Assembly (NCBI RefSeq): GCF_013409935.1
Contig: NZ_JACCCO010000001.1
Coordinates: 3,782,001-3,846,000, forward strand
Length of the DNA: 64,000 nt
DNA from: Streptosporangium sandarakinum
Lineage (GTDB): Bacteria; Actinomycetota; Actinomycetes; Streptosporangiales; Streptosporangiaceae
Reading direction: 5' to 3'
In this document: positions 24,896-36,554 of the stretch, piece by piece
Position numbering within the stretch: the first letter of the stretch is position 1
Layout of the letters: the number at the start of each line of letters is the position of its first letter
Notes under the pieces: model-generated
What the model was told of the DNA's origin: nothing
Databases searched by the model: none
The model's input: the letters and a program-made list of their open reading frames with translations, nothing else
Made by a program: the position numbers and the translations under genes

Positions 24896-26284
24896 GTGAT
24901 GCGGCGCGAGCGGTTGGTGGCCTTGGTCACTCTCGTCTTGCTGCAGCTTTTCGTCGTCGCGGCCGGTGCCCACCTGCTCACCAGCGACCTGCTGACCAAG
25001 AAGGCGCCCGAGTCGACCGCTTCGGCCGAGCCGCCTCCCGTCCCGGTCGTCACCGCGGGTCCGGTGCTGGTCTCGGGGGGGAACGGACCTCTCCCTGCCA
25101 AGGGTACTTTGACCGGGGCTCTCACCAAGGCGCTGGGGGACCCCGCACTGGGCAAGAGGGTCGGCGGAGCGGTCCTCGACGTCCAGACCGGTGGTGTGAT
25201 CTTCGCCGGCGACGCCGAGACGGGCATCACCCCGGCCTCCACCACCAAGGTCGTCACCTCGGTCGCCGCGCTGGCCTCTCTCGGGCCGGACGCCAGGCTG
25301 AGCACGCGCGTGGTGCGGGGGGCGACCGCGAACTCGATCGTCCTGGTCGGCGGGGGCGACCCCACGCTCGCCGGTCCCAAGCCGCTCGCCGGCCCGGTCT
25401 ACCCCGTGCAGGCGTCCCTGCCGGTCCTCGCCCGGCGGACGGCCAAGGCCCTGAAGGCGGCCGGGATCACCAAGGTCTCCGTGACCTACGACGACAGCCT
25501 CTACACCGGCCCGCGCGTCCCTCCGTCCTGGAAGCCCAACTACATTCCCGACGGCGAGGCCGCCCCGGTCACGGCCCTCATGGTCGACGAGGGCAGGGTC
25601 ACGCCGGGCGTCCGCCAGCGGGTCGCCGACCCCTCCCGGACGGCGTACCGGGTGTTCACCACCCTGCTGCCCAAGTACGGCGTCGCGGTCTCCGGCGGCG
25701 GCGCCACGCGGGGCAGGGCCCAGGCCGGCGCCCAGGAGATCGCCAGGGTCGACTCCGCGCCCGTCTACGCCCTGGTCGAGCGGGCACTGACGCTCAGCGA
25801 CAACGACCTGGCCGAGGCGCTGGCCCGGCAGGTCGCCCTCAAGGAGGGCCTGCCGGCCTCCTTCGACGGCGGGGCGGCGGCCGTGCGGAAGGTGCTGGCC
25901 AGGCTGGGTGTGACCCAGGGCGTGCAGGTCTTCGACGGCAGCGGGCTGTCCCCTGACAACCGCATCGCCCCGGCGAGCCTGGCCCGGCTGGTCGCGCTGG
26001 CGGCCTCCCCGGCCAACCCCCACCTGCGTTCGGTGATCAGCGGCATGCCGATCGCCGGGTTCACCGGCACCCTCGGTCACCGCTTCACCAAGAACCAATC
26101 CGTCTACGGCCTGGTGCGCGCCAAGACCGGCACCCTCAACGGCGTCAACACCCTGACCGGGGTGACGACCACGCGGGAGGGCCGGCTGGTGGCGTTCGCC
26201 TTCATGGCGGACGACGTCCCGCCCGGGTGGGGCAAGGCGGAGGCGGCCCTCGACAGGCTCGCCGCGAGGGTCGCCGCGAGCTGA
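24896..26284 (+). CDS. dacB: D-alanyl-D-alanine carboxypeptidase/endopeptidase (PBP4, class C)
   Basis: A 462-residue low-molecular-weight penicillin-binding protein of the DacB/PBP4 family, acting outside the membrane to trim or cut peptidoglycan peptides. The N-terminus has a membrane helix or signal anchor ([19 protein letters not shown]). Motif 1 is S115-TTK, motif 2 S301-DN and motif 3 K410-TG. Typical PBP4 segments such as DSLYTGP and [11 protein letters not shown] are present. Start is placed at the GTG at 24896, 8 nt after AAAGG; the ATG at 24899 is an alternative. It is followed by the metalloprotease, tilS and hpt genes in the usual order. Confidence 0.93.
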   Translation: MMRRERLVALVTLVLLQLFVVAAGAHLLTSDLLTKKAPESTASAEPPPVPVVTAGPVLVSGGNGPLPAKGTLTGALTKALGDPALGKRVGGAVLDVQTGGVIFAGDAETGITPASTTKVVTSVAALASLGPDARLSTRVVRGATANSIVLVGGGDPTLAGPKPLAGPVYPVQASLPVLARRTAKALKAAGITKVSVTYDDSLYTGPRVPPSWKPNYIPDGEAAPVTALMVDEGRVTPGVRQRVADPSRTAYRVFTTLLPKYGVAVSGGGATRGRAQAGAQEIARVDSAPVYALVERALTLSDNDLAEALARQVALKEGLPASFDGGAAAVRKVLARLGVTQGVQVFDGSGLSPDNRIAPASLARLVALAASPANPHLRSVISGMPIAGFTGTLGHRFTKNQSVYGLVRAKTGTLNGVNTLTGVTTTREGRLVAFAFMADDVPPGWGKAEAALDRLAARVAAS

Positions 26285-26486
26285 CGCCCGCCATGGGCTG
26301 ACGCCCGCCGCGGGCCGGTGCCCACCGCGCGTGCCGCGGCCGGGACGGCTCCGGCGCCCGCCGCGGAGCCGCTCAGGGGTGGCCGGACCGTCGCCGGCGG
26401 CCGATTCCCACGACTTCCCGCGGCTTCCCACGACGTGGACGACGCGGATGGCGCGATCGGGACGCTCACCACGTACGGTGGACGGT

Positions 26487-27701
26487 ATGCAGGTGATCGA
26501 CTGGGATCTTGCCGTAGCGACCGGAACGCGCCTGGTGCGCCCCGGGCCGCAAGTGAGCCGAGAGGAGGCCCGCCAGGCCGTCGCGCAACTGCGGCGGCTG
26601 TCCCGTGAGGCCGAGGGGCACGTCCGCGAGTTCACCCGAATCGACACCGAGACCGCGCCACAGCCGGCGACGATCGTCGACCGTCCCGGCTGGATCAAGG
26701 CCAACGTCGCCGGTTTCCGGGTGGTGCTGGAACCGCTGACCGACCGGCTGGCCGCCCGCGGGGCGCAGACCCCGGCGATCGTGACCTCGATGGGCGCGCG
26801 CGTCACCGGCGTCGAGGTCGGCGCGGTGCTGGCCTTCCTGGCGTCCCGCGTCCTCGGCCAGTACGAGCTGTTCCTGCCGCCGGATCCCAGGGGTGAGGCG
26901 CCCACCGGCCGCCTGACCCTGGTCGCCCCCAACATCGTGCACACCGAGCAGGAGCTCGACGTCAACCCGGACGACTTCCGTCTCTGGGTCTGCCTGCACG
27001 AGGAGACCCACCGGGTGCAGTTCACCGGCGTTCCGTGGCTGCGCGAATACGTCCGCTCCCAGACCACGCAGTTCCTGCTCGCCTCGGACATCGACCTGAG
27101 CACGCTCCTGGAGCGGTTCCGCTCGGCCGCCGACGCGGTGGCCGACGCCGTCCGGGGCGGCGAGGGCAACCTGATCGACGCGATCCAGACGCCCGAGCAG
27201 CGGGCGATCCTCGACCGGCTCACCGCGGTGATGACCCTGGTCGAGGGGCACGGCGACTACGTCATGGACGCCGTCGGGCCGTCCGTGGTCCCCTCGGTCG
27301 CCGAGATCCGCGGCAAGTTCCACCACCGCCGCGAGGGCGGTTCGCGGTTCGACCGCACGATCCGCAGGCTGCTCGGGATCGACCTCAAGATGAAGCAGTA
27401 CGCCCAGGGCTCCGCCTTCGTCCGCGCGGTCGTCGACCGCGTGGGCATGGACGGCTTCAACAAGGTCTGGACGTCTCCCGAGACCCTCCCCACCACGGAC
27501 GAGATCGCCCACCCCGAGCGGTGGGTGGCCAGGGTGGCCGAGGCGAAGGCCGTTCCCGGAGTCGGCGGCGGCACTCCCCTTCCGGCGGGTGGCGACGGCG
27601 CCGCCCCGAAGACGGGCGACGCCGGAGAGAGCGCCCCAGGCGCCGGAGACGGCACTTCGGACACCGGGGACACCCCGAAGCCCGACGGCGCCGAGGGCTG
27701 A
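26487..27701 (+). CDS. Zinc-dependent metalloprotease-like protein (DUF2342/TIGR03624)
   Basis: A 404-residue member of the actinobacterial DUF2342 family, described in databases as a zinc-dependent metalloprotease or F420-associated protein. The HExxH motif is H171-EETH ([10 protein letters not shown]), preceded by [14 protein letters not shown]; an additional acidic ligand may lie in [13 protein letters not shown]. The final ~50 residues are Gly/Asp/Thr/Pro-rich and probably disordered. No signal peptide is seen, so it is cytoplasmic. The ATG at 26487 gives the conserved start (MQVIDWDLA). The gene sits between dacB and tilS, as in other actinomycetes. Its physiological substrate is not known. 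Confidence 0.88.
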   Translation: MQVIDWDLAVATGTRLVRPGPQVSREEARQAVAQLRRLSREAEGHVREFTRIDTETAPQPATIVDRPGWIKANVAGFRVVLEPLTDRLAARGAQTPAIVTSMGARVTGVEVGAVLAFLASRVLGQYELFLPPDPRGEAPTGRLTLVAPNIVHTEQELDVNPDDFRLWVCLHEETHRVQFTGVPWLREYVRSQTTQFLLASDIDLSTLLERFRSAADAVADAVRGGEGNLIDAIQTPEQRAILDRLTAVMTLVEGHGDYVMDAVGPSVVPSVAEIRGKFHHRREGGSRFDRTIRRLLGIDLKMKQYAQGSAFVRAVVDRVGMDGFNKVWTSPETLPTTDEIAHPERWVARVAEAKAVPGVGGGTPLPAGGDGAAPKTGDAGESAPGAGDGTSDTGDTPKPDGAEG

Positions 27702-27753
27702 CGACGGGCCTCGGCGAGGCCGGTGGCGCCGACGGTCGCCCCGAGGCCGGACA

Positions 27754-28776
27754 ATGGCGGGCATGGGTCCGCCTCCGGCCGTCGCCGACGTCCGCCGTGC
27801 CGTACGGCACGCGCTGGGTGATCTGGCGCCCGGTTCCCTCGTGCTCGTCGCGTGCAGCGGCGGCGCCGACTCCCTGGCGCTGGCCGCCGCCACGGGTTTC
27901 GCCGCGCCCCGCGCGGGCCTGCGCGCCGGCCTGGTGACCGTCGACCACGGCCTGCAGGAGGGCTCCGCCGCCCGGGCCGCCGACGTCGTACGGCTGGCGC
28001 ACGCCCTCGGGCTCGACCCCGCCGAGGCGCCGGCCGTCCACGTAGGCACCGCCGGGGGACCTGAGGCCGCGGCCAGGGAGGCCCGGTACGGCGCGCTGGC
28101 GGAGGCGGCGGGGCGGCTGGGCGCCGCGGCCGTGCTCCTCGGGCACACCAGGGACGACCAGGCCGAGACCGTGCTGCTCCGCCTGGCCAGGGGCAGCGGC
28201 ACCCGGTCGCTGGCGGGCATGCCGGCCCGTGCCGGGCTGTACCGGCGGCCGTTCCTGGAGCTGGGCAGGCGGACGACCGCGGCGGCCTGCGCCGCGCTGG
28301 GCCTCGTCCCCTGGGAGGACCCGCACAACGTCGACGACCGCTACGCCCGCGTCCGGGTCCGGCGGCGGCTGCTGCCCGCCCTGGAGGAGGAGCTCGGCCC
28401 CGGGGTGACCGAGGCGCTGGCCCGGACCGCGTCCCTGTGCCGGGACGACGCCGACGCCCTCGACGGCTGGGCGGACGAGGTCTACGCCCGCGCCGCCGTC
28501 GCCGATTGCGCTCTTAGCGATATCGGTGGGGTCGCGCTGGCCGTACCGGAGCTGGAGAAGGCGCCCGCGGCGGTCCGCCGGCGGGTGCTGCGGCGAGCCG
28601 CGGTCGAGGCGGGCTCGCCTCCGGGCACGCTGGCGGCCGGGCACGTCCTGCGGATCGACAGCCTGGTCACCGGCTGGCGGGGGCAGCGGCGCGTGGAGGT
28701 CCCCGGGGGGATTGGGGTGGTCCGCCGGTATGGCACCCTGGTGTTCGCCAGACAGCCAGCCAGTCCCGCTTCGTAA
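27754..28776 (+). CDS. tilS: tRNA(Ile)-lysidine synthase
   Basis: A 340-residue TilS, which attaches lysine to C34 of the tRNA-Ile with CAU anticodon so that it reads AUA. The ATP pyrophosphatase P-loop is [11 protein letters not shown] near residue 30, followed by VTVDHGLQ and [20 protein letters not shown], all family hallmarks. The C-terminal domain is shorter than in E. coli TilS, as is usual in actinobacteria. Start at the ATG at 27754 ([10 protein letters not shown]); the ATG at 27763 is an alternative. hpt follows after 11 bp. Confidence 0.93.
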   Translation: MAGMGPPPAVADVRRAVRHALGDLAPGSLVLVACSGGADSLALAAATGFAAPRAGLRAGLVTVDHGLQEGSAARAADVVRLAHALGLDPAEAPAVHVGTAGGPEAAAREARYGALAEAAGRLGAAAVLLGHTRDDQAETVLLRLARGSGTRSLAGMPARAGLYRRPFLELGRRTTAAACAALGLVPWEDPHNVDDRYARVRVRRRLLPALEEELGPGVTEALARTASLCRDDADALDGWADEVYARAAVADCALSDIGGVALAVPELEKAPAAVRRRVLRRAAVEAGSPPGTLAAGHVLRIDSLVTGWRGQRRVEVPGGIGVVRRYGTLVFARQPASPAS

Positions 28777-28787
28777 GGAAATCCCAG

Positions 28788-29345
28788 GTGGACGCAGCCG
28801 ACATGGACAAGGATCTCGCTCGGGTCCTCATCTCCGAGGACGAGCTCCAGGCCAAGATCAAGGAGTTGGCGGCCCGGATCGACGAGGACTACGCGGGCCA
28901 GGACCTGCTGATCGTGGGCGTGCTCAAGGGGGCGGTCATGGTCATGGCCGACCTGGCCAGGGCGCTGCACCTGCCGGTCCAGATGGACTGGATGGCCGTG
29001 TCGTCCTACGGCGCCGGCACCAAGTCCTCGGGTGTCGTGCGGGTGCTGAAGGACCTCGACACCGACATCGCGGGGCGTCACGTGCTGGTCGTCGAGGACA
29101 TCATCGATTCCGGCCTGACCCTTTCCTGGCTGGTCCACAACCTGAAGTCGCGCAACCCCGCCTCGGTGGAGATCTGCGCCGCGCTGCGCAAGCCGGACGC
29201 GGTCAAGGTTCCGATCGATGTGAAATACATCGGATTCGACATCCCCAACGAGTTCGTGATCGGGTACGGCCTGGACTACGCCGAGCGCTACCGGAACCTC
29301 CCTTTCATCGGGACTCTCGCGCCGCACGTGTACGGAGAGGCCTGA
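28788..29345 (+). CDS. hpt: Hypoxanthine phosphoribosyltransferase
   Basis: A 185-residue purine-salvage enzyme that converts hypoxanthine or guanine plus PRPP into IMP or GMP. The PRPP-binding motif is [17 protein letters not shown] near residue 105; the N-terminal segment [17 protein letters not shown] and the C-terminal [20 protein letters not shown] are characteristic. The GTG at 28788 follows AAGGAAA at good spacing; an ATG five codons later is an alternative. Likely co-transcribed with tilS, upstream of ftsH as in many actinobacteria. Confidence 0.95.
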   Translation: MDAADMDKDLARVLISEDELQAKIKELAARIDEDYAGQDLLIVGVLKGAVMVMADLARALHLPVQMDWMAVSSYGAGTKSSGVVRVLKDLDTDIAGRHVLVVEDIIDSGLTLSWLVHNLKSRNPASVEICAALRKPDAVKVPIDVKYIGFDIPNEFVIGYGLDYAERYRNLPFIGTLAPHVYGEA

Positions 29346-29559
29346 AAAGTACGCCCTGCGCGAAGCGGGCCGTCCGAAAAGGCGACATCGCCCGCTGCGG
29401 CAGGGAACACACACCCACCTGACGTACGTTGGTAGGGCAAAGCCGGTGCTGCCTGAGCGGTTACCCTGCGCGGCACGCCGGTGTACCTTCGGACTTCTAA
29501 GAGAAGGCCTACAGCGCCGTCTCTGGGTAGTCAGTTGGAAGCGGTTAGGGATGCCGCAA

Positions 29560-29577
29560 CCCCGGGCTCGCCCGGGG
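29560..29577 (+). promoter_or_regulatory. Hairpin in the ftsH leader
   Basis: CCCCGGG and CCCGGGG arms separated by four bases form a stable stem about 50 bp before the ftsH start. No T-run follows, so it is not a typical terminator. It could affect ftsH mRNA translation or stability, or weakly end the hpt transcript. The hpt-ftsH gap (29346-29627) holds no gene. Confidence 0.4.
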
Positions 29578-29627
29578 TCTCCAGGCCATGGTCAGGAAGG
29601 GACGGGCCCGCCGGGGTTCCGCATCGG

Positions 29628-31604
<1,977 letters not shown>

Positions 31605-31606
31605 GC

Positions 31607-32191
31607 GTGGAAGTCGAACAGCCGGTGAGCGTCGACTCGGCCCGGATCGAGAAGGCCGTCCGCGAGATCCTCATCGCGATCGGTGAGGATCCCGACCGGG
31701 ACGGCCTCCAGGAGACCCCGGCCCGGGTCGCCCGCGCCTACGCCGAGCAGTTCGCCGGACTGCGGCAGAGCCCGGAAGACGTGCTGACCACGGTCTTCGA
31801 CGTCGACCACGACGAGATGGTGCTCGTCAGGGACATCGAGGTGTACTCCACCTGCGAGCACCACCTGGTGCCGTTCCACGGCGTCGCCCACGTCGGCTAC
31901 ATCCCCAACCAGAAGGGGCAGGTCACCGGCCTGTCCAAGCTGGCCAGGCTGGTCGACGTGTACGCCCGCCGCCCGCAGGTGCAGGAGCGGATGACCTCCC
32001 AGATCGCCGACGCGCTCATGCGGGTGCTGGAGCCCCGGGGGGTCATCGTCGTGATCGAGTGCGAGCACCTGTGCATGACCATGCGCGGTGTCCGCAAGCC
32101 CGGCGCGAAGACGATCACCTCGGCGGTGCGCGGCGACTTCCGCAACAGCGAGAAGACCCGCGCCGAGGCGATGTCGCTCATCATCCACTGA
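31607..32191 (+). CDS. folE: GTP cyclohydrolase I
   Basis: A 194-residue FolE that converts GTP to 7,8-dihydroneopterin triphosphate, the first step of folate synthesis. The zinc-binding and active-site residues are in [13 protein letters not shown] and [17 protein letters not shown], and the start region [14 protein letters not shown] is characteristic. The GTG at 31607 lies only 2 bp after the ftsH stop, so the two genes are probably co-transcribed. A strong hairpin follows at 32254, separating folE from folP. Confidence 0.96.
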   Translation: MEVEQPVSVDSARIEKAVREILIAIGEDPDRDGLQETPARVARAYAEQFAGLRQSPEDVLTTVFDVDHDEMVLVRDIEVYSTCEHHLVPFHGVAHVGYIPNQKGQVTGLSKLARLVDVYARRPQVQERMTSQIADALMRVLEPRGVIVVIECEHLCMTMRGVRKPGAKTITSAVRGDFRNSEKTRAEAMSLIIH

Positions 32192-32253
32192 GCCCACCGA
32201 GCCCCCTGAGCCCACAGGATCCACCGGCCCGCCCGTCCACCGGGTCCGGGCCC

Positions 32254-32297
32254 CGAAGCCCCGCCGGAGCCGCCCCCGCGGTTCCGGCGGGGCTTCG
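32254..32297. terminator. Hairpin terminator after folE
   Basis: A 15-bp perfect stem (CGAAGCCCCGCCGGA at 32254-32268 pairing with 32283-32297) around a 14-nt loop. It lacks a long T-run, as is common for actinobacterial terminators. It would end the ftsH-folE transcript. Confidence 0.75.
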
Positions 32298-32580
32298 CCG
32301 TACGGTACGGGCGAAAGGCTGTCGAGCCTCCCCGGATCGGGTTAGTATCGCCACACCTGCCGACCGTCCGGCATGCTCCGAGTTCCTGTTCCGAGCGCTT
32401 CCTCGATCGGCTGGCCGGGAAAGGCGACCCACGCGGAAGATGATCGCGAGAAGTGCCGTCCACCGCCCTCCGCGCCGTCCCGGCGCCTCCCGTCCCCCCG
32501 ACCGGCCGGAACGGACCCGTCGTCCCGCAAGCCGGACCCACGATATGGGCGAAGTATGGGGAACGCCTAGGCTTGTCGGC
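32298..32580. other. Gene-free leader upstream of folP
   Basis: These 283 bp after the folE terminator contain no supportable gene; short open frames here have poor codon structure on both strands. TTAGTAT near 32341-32347 could be a -10 element. The folP ATG at 32581 has no Shine-Dalgarno and follows CCTAGGCTTGTC, so folP could be leaderless. Confidence 0.5.
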
Positions 32581-33432
32581 ATGACTACGTGGAAGGTGCC
32601 GGGGGTGCCCGGTCTCGGCCGGTGCCTGGTGATGGGCGTGGTCAACGTGACCCCCGACTCGTTCTCCGACGGCGGCCGCTGGTTCGACCCGAAGGCGGCC
32701 GTGCGGCACGGTCTGGAACTGGTCGAGCAGGGCGCCGACATCGTCGACGTGGGAGGGGAGTCCACCAGGCCCGGCGCGGCGCGCGTGCCGCTCGACGAGG
32801 AGCTGGCCCGGGTCGAGCCGGTCATCCGGGAGCTCAGCCGCGAGGGTGTCGCGGTCAGCGTCGACACCATGCGGGCCGAGGTCGCCCGGGCCGCCGTGGA
32901 CGCCGGGGCCGTGCTGGTCAACGACGTCAGCGGCGGGCTGGCCGACCCGGAGATGCCGAGGGTCGTCGCCGCGACCGGCGTGACGTACGTGGTCATGCAC
33001 TGGCGCGGCCACAGCCACGCGATGGAACGCCGCGCGGTCTACGACGACGTCGTGTCCGAGGTGCGCGAGGAACTGGCCAAGCGGGTGGCCTCGGTGCTGG
33101 CCGAGGGCGTCGCCGAGGAGCAGATCGTGCTCGACCCGGGGCTGGGCTTCTCAAAGAACGCCGAGCACAACTGGGCGGTGCTCGCCGGGCTCGACCGGCT
33201 CGCCGAGCTCGGCCACCCCCTGCTCATCGGGGCGTCCCGGAAGCGTTTCCTGGGGCGGCTGCTCGCCGAGCCGGACGGTACGCCACGGCCCTTCGACCGC
33301 AGCGACGACGCCACGCTCGCCGTGACGGCCATCGTCGCCCGGGAGGGGGCGTGGTGTGTGCGGGTGCACAACGTACGCCCGAACGCGGACGCCGTCCGCG
33401 TCGCCGCCGCCCTCCAGGGAGCGAGATCATGA
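32581..33432 (+). CDS. folP: Dihydropteroate synthase
   Basis: A 283-residue FolP, the sulfonamide target, which joins p-aminobenzoate to 6-hydroxymethyl-dihydropterin diphosphate. Signatures are GVVNVTPDSFSDGG near residue 20, DIVDVGGESTRPGA, VLVNDVSGG, DPGLGFSKNAEHN and GASRKRFLG. The ATG at 32581 gives the conserved start (GLGRCLVMGVVNVTP). The stop overlaps the start of the NTF2-like gene by 4 bp (ATGA), making it the first gene of a tightly coupled folate operon. Confidence 0.96.
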   Translation: MTTWKVPGVPGLGRCLVMGVVNVTPDSFSDGGRWFDPKAAVRHGLELVEQGADIVDVGGESTRPGAARVPLDEELARVEPVIRELSREGVAVSVDTMRAEVARAAVDAGAVLVNDVSGGLADPEMPRVVAATGVTYVVMHWRGHSHAMERRAVYDDVVSEVREELAKRVASVLAEGVAEEQIVLDPGLGFSKNAEHNWAVLAGLDRLAELGHPLLIGASRKRFLGRLLAEPDGTPRPFDRSDDATLAVTAIVAREGAWCVRVHNVRPNADAVRVAAALQGARS

Positions 33433-33869
33433 GCGTCGACACCACCGCCGTCGAGACGGTCAACCAGGCGTTCTACACCGCGATCGAGAACGCCGACCTC
33501 GACCGGATGACCGAGATCTGGGCCGACGACATGGACGGCCGGCAGGTGAGCTGCGTGCATCCCGGGTGGCCGATCGTGTCGGGCCGCCCGGAGGTGCTGC
33601 GCTCCTGGGCGCTGCTCATGGCGAACACCCCCTACATCCAGTTCGTGCTGACCGACGTCCGGGTGATGGTGATGGGCGACGTCGCCATCCTCACCTGCGA
33701 GGAGAACATCCTCACCGCGGGCGACGAGGGTGATTCCAGCTTCGCCGCGGGCAAGGTGGTGGCGAGCAACACCTTCGTCAGGACGGCGGAGGGCTGGCGG
33801 CTCTGGCTGCACCACGGCTCGCCCGTGCTGCAGAGCGACGACGACGAGGAGGAGGACGAGGCGGCGTGA
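33429..33869 (+). CDS. NTF2/SnoaL-fold small protein in the folate operon
   Basis: A 146-residue protein of the NTF2-like/SnoaL (DUF4440-type) fold: NQAFYTAIENADLDRMTEIW at the start, VSCVHPGWPIVSGRPEVLRS in the middle and FVRTAEGWRLWLHHGSP near the end. The tail is very acidic (SDDDEEEDEAA). It is translationally coupled on both sides (ATGA with folP, GTGA with folB). This position within the folP-folB-folK operon recurs in actinobacteria, hinting at a part in pterin metabolism, but no catalytic role is established. Confidence 0.85.
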   Translation: MSVDTTAVETVNQAFYTAIENADLDRMTEIWADDMDGRQVSCVHPGWPIVSGRPEVLRSWALLMANTPYIQFVLTDVRVMVMGDVAILTCEENILTAGDEGDSSFAAGKVVASNTFVRTAEGWRLWLHHGSPVLQSDDDEEEDEAA

Positions 33870-34252
33870 CAGACCCGACCGGCACCGACCGGATCAGCGT
33901 GCGGGGGTTGCGGGCGAGAGGGCGGCACGGTGTGCTCGCGGCCGAGCGGGAGCTGGGCCAGGAGTTCGTGGTGGACGTCACGCTCTTCCTCGACACCGCC
34001 CCCGCGGCGGCCACCGACGACCTGACGAGGACCGTGCACTACGGCGAGCTCGCCCAGGAGCTGGTGAAGGTCGTGGAGGGCGAGCCGGTCGACCTGATCG
34101 AGACGCTCGCCCAGCGCCTGGCCGACGTCTGCCTGGCGTATGAGGCGGTGGAGTCGGCCGAGGTGAGCGTGCACAAGCCGGCTGCGCCGATCCCGCTGCC
34201 GTTCGACGACGTGGTCGTGACGATCAGGAGGAGCCGGGAGGGCCGCGGATGA
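33866..34252 (+). CDS. folB: Dihydroneopterin aldolase
   Basis: A 128-residue FolB that cleaves 7,8-dihydroneopterin to 6-hydroxymethyl-dihydropterin and glycolaldehyde. Conserved segments are GLRARGRHGVLAAERELGQEF near the start, DDLTRTVHYGELA, the catalytic-region ETLAQRLAD and the final SVHKPAAPIP with the catalytic Lys. The GTG at 33866 overlaps the preceding stop, and its own stop overlaps folK by 4 bp. Confidence 0.95.
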   Translation: MTDPTGTDRISVRGLRARGRHGVLAAERELGQEFVVDVTLFLDTAPAAATDDLTRTVHYGELAQELVKVVEGEPVDLIETLAQRLADVCLAYEAVESAEVSVHKPAAPIPLPFDDVVVTIRRSREGRG

Positions 34253-34746
34253 AGGTCGTGCTGGCGCTCGGCAGCAACCTGGGCGACCGCTTCGACACCC
34301 TGCAGGGCGCGCTGGACGCGCTCTTCGACGCGCCGGGGTTCGGCTTCGTCGCGGTGTCGCCGGTCTACGAGACCGACCCGGTCGGCGGCCCCGAGCAGGG
34401 CCATTATCTCAACGCGGTGGTGATCGCCGAGAGCTCCCTGGACCCCCGGGCGATCCTCGAACGCGCTCAGAGCGTGGAGAACGCCTTCGGCCGGATCCGG
34501 ATGGAACGCTGGGGGGCGCGCACCCTCGACGTCGACCTCATCATGGTGGGGGACGTCGTCTCCGGCGACCCCGAGCTGACGCTGCCGCACCCCCGGGCGC
34601 ACGAGCGGGCGTTCGTGCTGGTGCCGTGGTCGCGGGTCGATCCGGAGGCGACGCTGGCCGGGCGGCGGGTCACCGACCTGCTGGCCGGGCTGGACCAGAA
34701 GGGCGTACGGCTGCGCGCCGATCTGACGCTGCAGAGGCCCGAGTGA
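34249..34746 (+). CDS. folK: 6-hydroxymethyl-7,8-dihydropterin pyrophosphokinase
   Basis: A 165-residue HPPK that transfers pyrophosphate from ATP to hydroxymethyl-dihydropterin, supplying FolP. Hallmarks are LALGSNLGDR at the start, VSPVYETDPVGGPEQGHYLNAV, the ATP/metal segment RMERWGARTLDVDLI and LPHPRAHERAFVLVPW. It overlaps folB and the following DUF3180 gene by 4 bp each. Confidence 0.96.
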   Translation: MKVVLALGSNLGDRFDTLQGALDALFDAPGFGFVAVSPVYETDPVGGPEQGHYLNAVVIAESSLDPRAILERAQSVENAFGRIRMERWGARTLDVDLIMVGDVVSGDPELTLPHPRAHERAFVLVPWSRVDPEATLAGRRVTDLLAGLDQKGVRLRADLTLQRPE

Positions 34747-35207
34747 AGCCCAGCCGCCCCGACGTGATCGTCGGGCTCATCGTCGTGTTCGGCGTCCTCA
34801 CCTGGATCGCGCTGAAGCCGTTCTACTCGTCCCTGCCGACCGTGCCGTGGACGGCGATCCTGACGGTCTTCCTGCTGGCGATCGGCGAGGCGTACACCGG
34901 GTGGATGACCAGGGCCCGGATCAGGCGCAGGCCGGGCACCAAACCTGTCGAGCCGATGGCGGTGGCCCGCCTGGCGGCCCTGGCCCAGGCGTCGGCGTAC
35001 GGCGGAGCCGTGTTCGCGGGTGTCTTCGCCGGGTTCGCCTTCTACACCGCCGACCTGCTGGAGCAGGGTGTGCCGCGCCGCGACTTCTTCATCGCCGGCG
35101 GCTCGTTCGTCGGGTGCGTGGCGCTGATCTGCGCGGCGCTGTACCTGGAGCACTGCTGCCGGGTGCCCAAGGACCCCACCGAGAAGGGCCAGGAAGCCGG
35201 GCGCTGA
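34743..35207 (+). CDS. DUF3180 membrane protein
   Basis: A 154-residue membrane protein with four predicted helices in two pairs (VIVGLIVVFGVLTWIAL and VPWTAILTVFLLAIG, then AYGGAVFAGVFAGFAFY and GGSFVGCVALICAALYL). The MTRARIRRRPGTKPVEPMAV loop between the pairs is the family signature. The GTG at 34743 overlaps the folK stop (GTGA). DUF3180 directly after folK is a conserved actinobacterial arrangement; its role is unknown. It converges with the nuoD-like gene. Confidence 0.9.
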   Translation: MKPSRPDVIVGLIVVFGVLTWIALKPFYSSLPTVPWTAILTVFLLAIGEAYTGWMTRARIRRRPGTKPVEPMAVARLAALAQASAYGGAVFAGVFAGFAFYTADLLEQGVPRRDFFIAGGSFVGCVALICAALYLEHCCRVPKDPTEKGQEAGR

Positions 35208-35310
35208 GATCCGCGTCCCGGCGACCGGCCGGGTCCGGCGTCGTGGTCCGCCGGTTCGCCGGGGCGCCGTCCGCCGGGCTACCGGAGACGCCGGGTCCGG
35301 CGCCGCGGCG

Positions 35311-36537
35311 TCACTTGTCGATGTCGCCGACCACGAAGAACATCGAGCCGAGGATGGCCACCATGTCGGAGACCAGGTGGCCGGGGAGCGTCTCGCGCAG
35401 CACCTGGACGTTGTTGTAGGAGGCCGAGCGGAGCTTCAGCCGCCACGGGGTCTTCTCGCCGCGTGAGACGAGGTAGTAGCCGTTGAGGCCGAGCGGGTTC
35501 TCCGTCCAGGCGTAGGTGTGGCCCTCGGGGACCTTGAGCACCTTGGGCAGGCGCTGGTTGATCGGTCCCGGCGGCAGATCGCGCAGCCGCTCCAGGCAGG
35601 CGTCGGCCAGGTCGAGGGATACCTTCACCTGCTCCAGCAGCACCTCGAACCGGGCGTGACAGTCGCCGGCCTCCCGGGTGACGACCCGAACCGGCAGCTC
35701 GCCGTAGGCGAGGTAGGGCTCGTCCCGGCGCAGGTCCATGTCCACCCCGGAGGCGCGGGCGATCGGGCCGCTCACGCCGTACTGCATGATCGTCTCGCGG
35801 TCCAGGACGCCCACCCCTCGGGTGCGGGCCAGGAAGATCTCGTTGTCCACGATCAGGTTCTCGATGTCGGGCAGCCGCCGCCGCACGTCGGCGACGGCCC
35901 GCGCGGCGCGGTCCGACCAGCCCTCGGGCAGCTCCTCCTTCAGGCCGCCGACCCGGTTGAACATGTAGTGCATCCGCCCGCCGGAGACCTCCTCCATCAC
36001 GGCCTGGAGGGTCTCGCGCTCGCGGAACGCGTAGAAGACGGGGGTGATCGCGCCGAGTTCCAGCGGGTAGGAGCCGAGGAACATCAGGTGGTTGAGCACC
36101 CGGTTCAGCTCGGCCAGCAGTGTGCGGGTCCAGACGGCCCGGGGCGGCGTCTCCATGCCGAGCATCCGCTCCACCGCGAGCACCACGCCCAGCTCGTTGG
36201 CGAACGCCGACAGCCAGTCGTGCCGGTTGGCCAGCACGATGATCTGCCGGTAGTCGCGCACCTCGAACAGCTTCTCCGCGCCGCGGTGCATGTAGCCCAC
36301 GATCGGCTCGGCCGAGCTGATCAGCTCGCCGTCCAGGGTGAGCCGCAGCCGCAGCACCCCGTGGGTGGAGGGGTGCTGCGGTCCGATGTTGAGGACCATG
36401 TCCTCGGTGGCGAGCTCCTTGCCCCGCGCGCCGGGAGCCGCCGGCCCGTCAACCGGGACCGGCCGTACGGCCTCCGCCCCGGCCCCGATGCCCACGTGCA
36501 GCTCCCGGGACGCCCCCTCGGCGTGACGCTCACTCAT
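35311..36537 (-). CDS. Orphan NADH-quinone oxidoreductase subunit D (NuoD-like)
   Basis: A 408-residue protein closely resembling the 49-kDa NuoD subunit of complex [23 protein letters not shown] near the start, [11 protein letters not shown] (quinone-site His), NRHDWLSAF and the C-terminal [22 protein letters not shown]. The first ~40 residues are an extra leader absent from canonical NuoD. No other nuo genes are nearby, so this is a stand-alone paralogue of the kind also found in streptomycetes. It may assemble into an alternative complex or be a second NuoD. The ATG at 36537 is chosen as the first in the coding-like region. Confidence 0.85.
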   Translation of the reverse strand: MSERHAEGASRELHVGIGAGAEAVRPVPVDGPAAPGARGKELATEDMVLNIGPQHPSTHGVLRLRLTLDGELISSAEPIVGYMHRGAEKLFEVRDYRQIIVLANRHDWLSAFANELGVVLAVERMLGMETPPRAVWTRTLLAELNRVLNHLMFLGSYPLELGAITPVFYAFRERETLQAVMEEVSGGRMHYMFNRVGGLKEELPEGWSDRAARAVADVRRRLPDIENLIVDNEIFLARTRGVGVLDRETIMQYGVSGPIARASGVDMDLRRDEPYLAYGELPVRVVTREAGDCHARFEVLLEQVKVSLDLADACLERLRDLPPGPINQRLPKVLKVPEGHTYAWTENPLGLNGYYLVSRGEKTPWRLKLRSASYNNVQVLRETLPGHLVSDMVAILGSMFFVVGDIDK

Positions 36538-36554
36538 AGGGCCATGTTCCCACG

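Noticed and set aside
32373..32570. A 65-residue ORF before folP
   Set aside because: No ribosome site, no conserved motif, and overlapping open frames on the other strand are equally plausible; treated as leader DNA.
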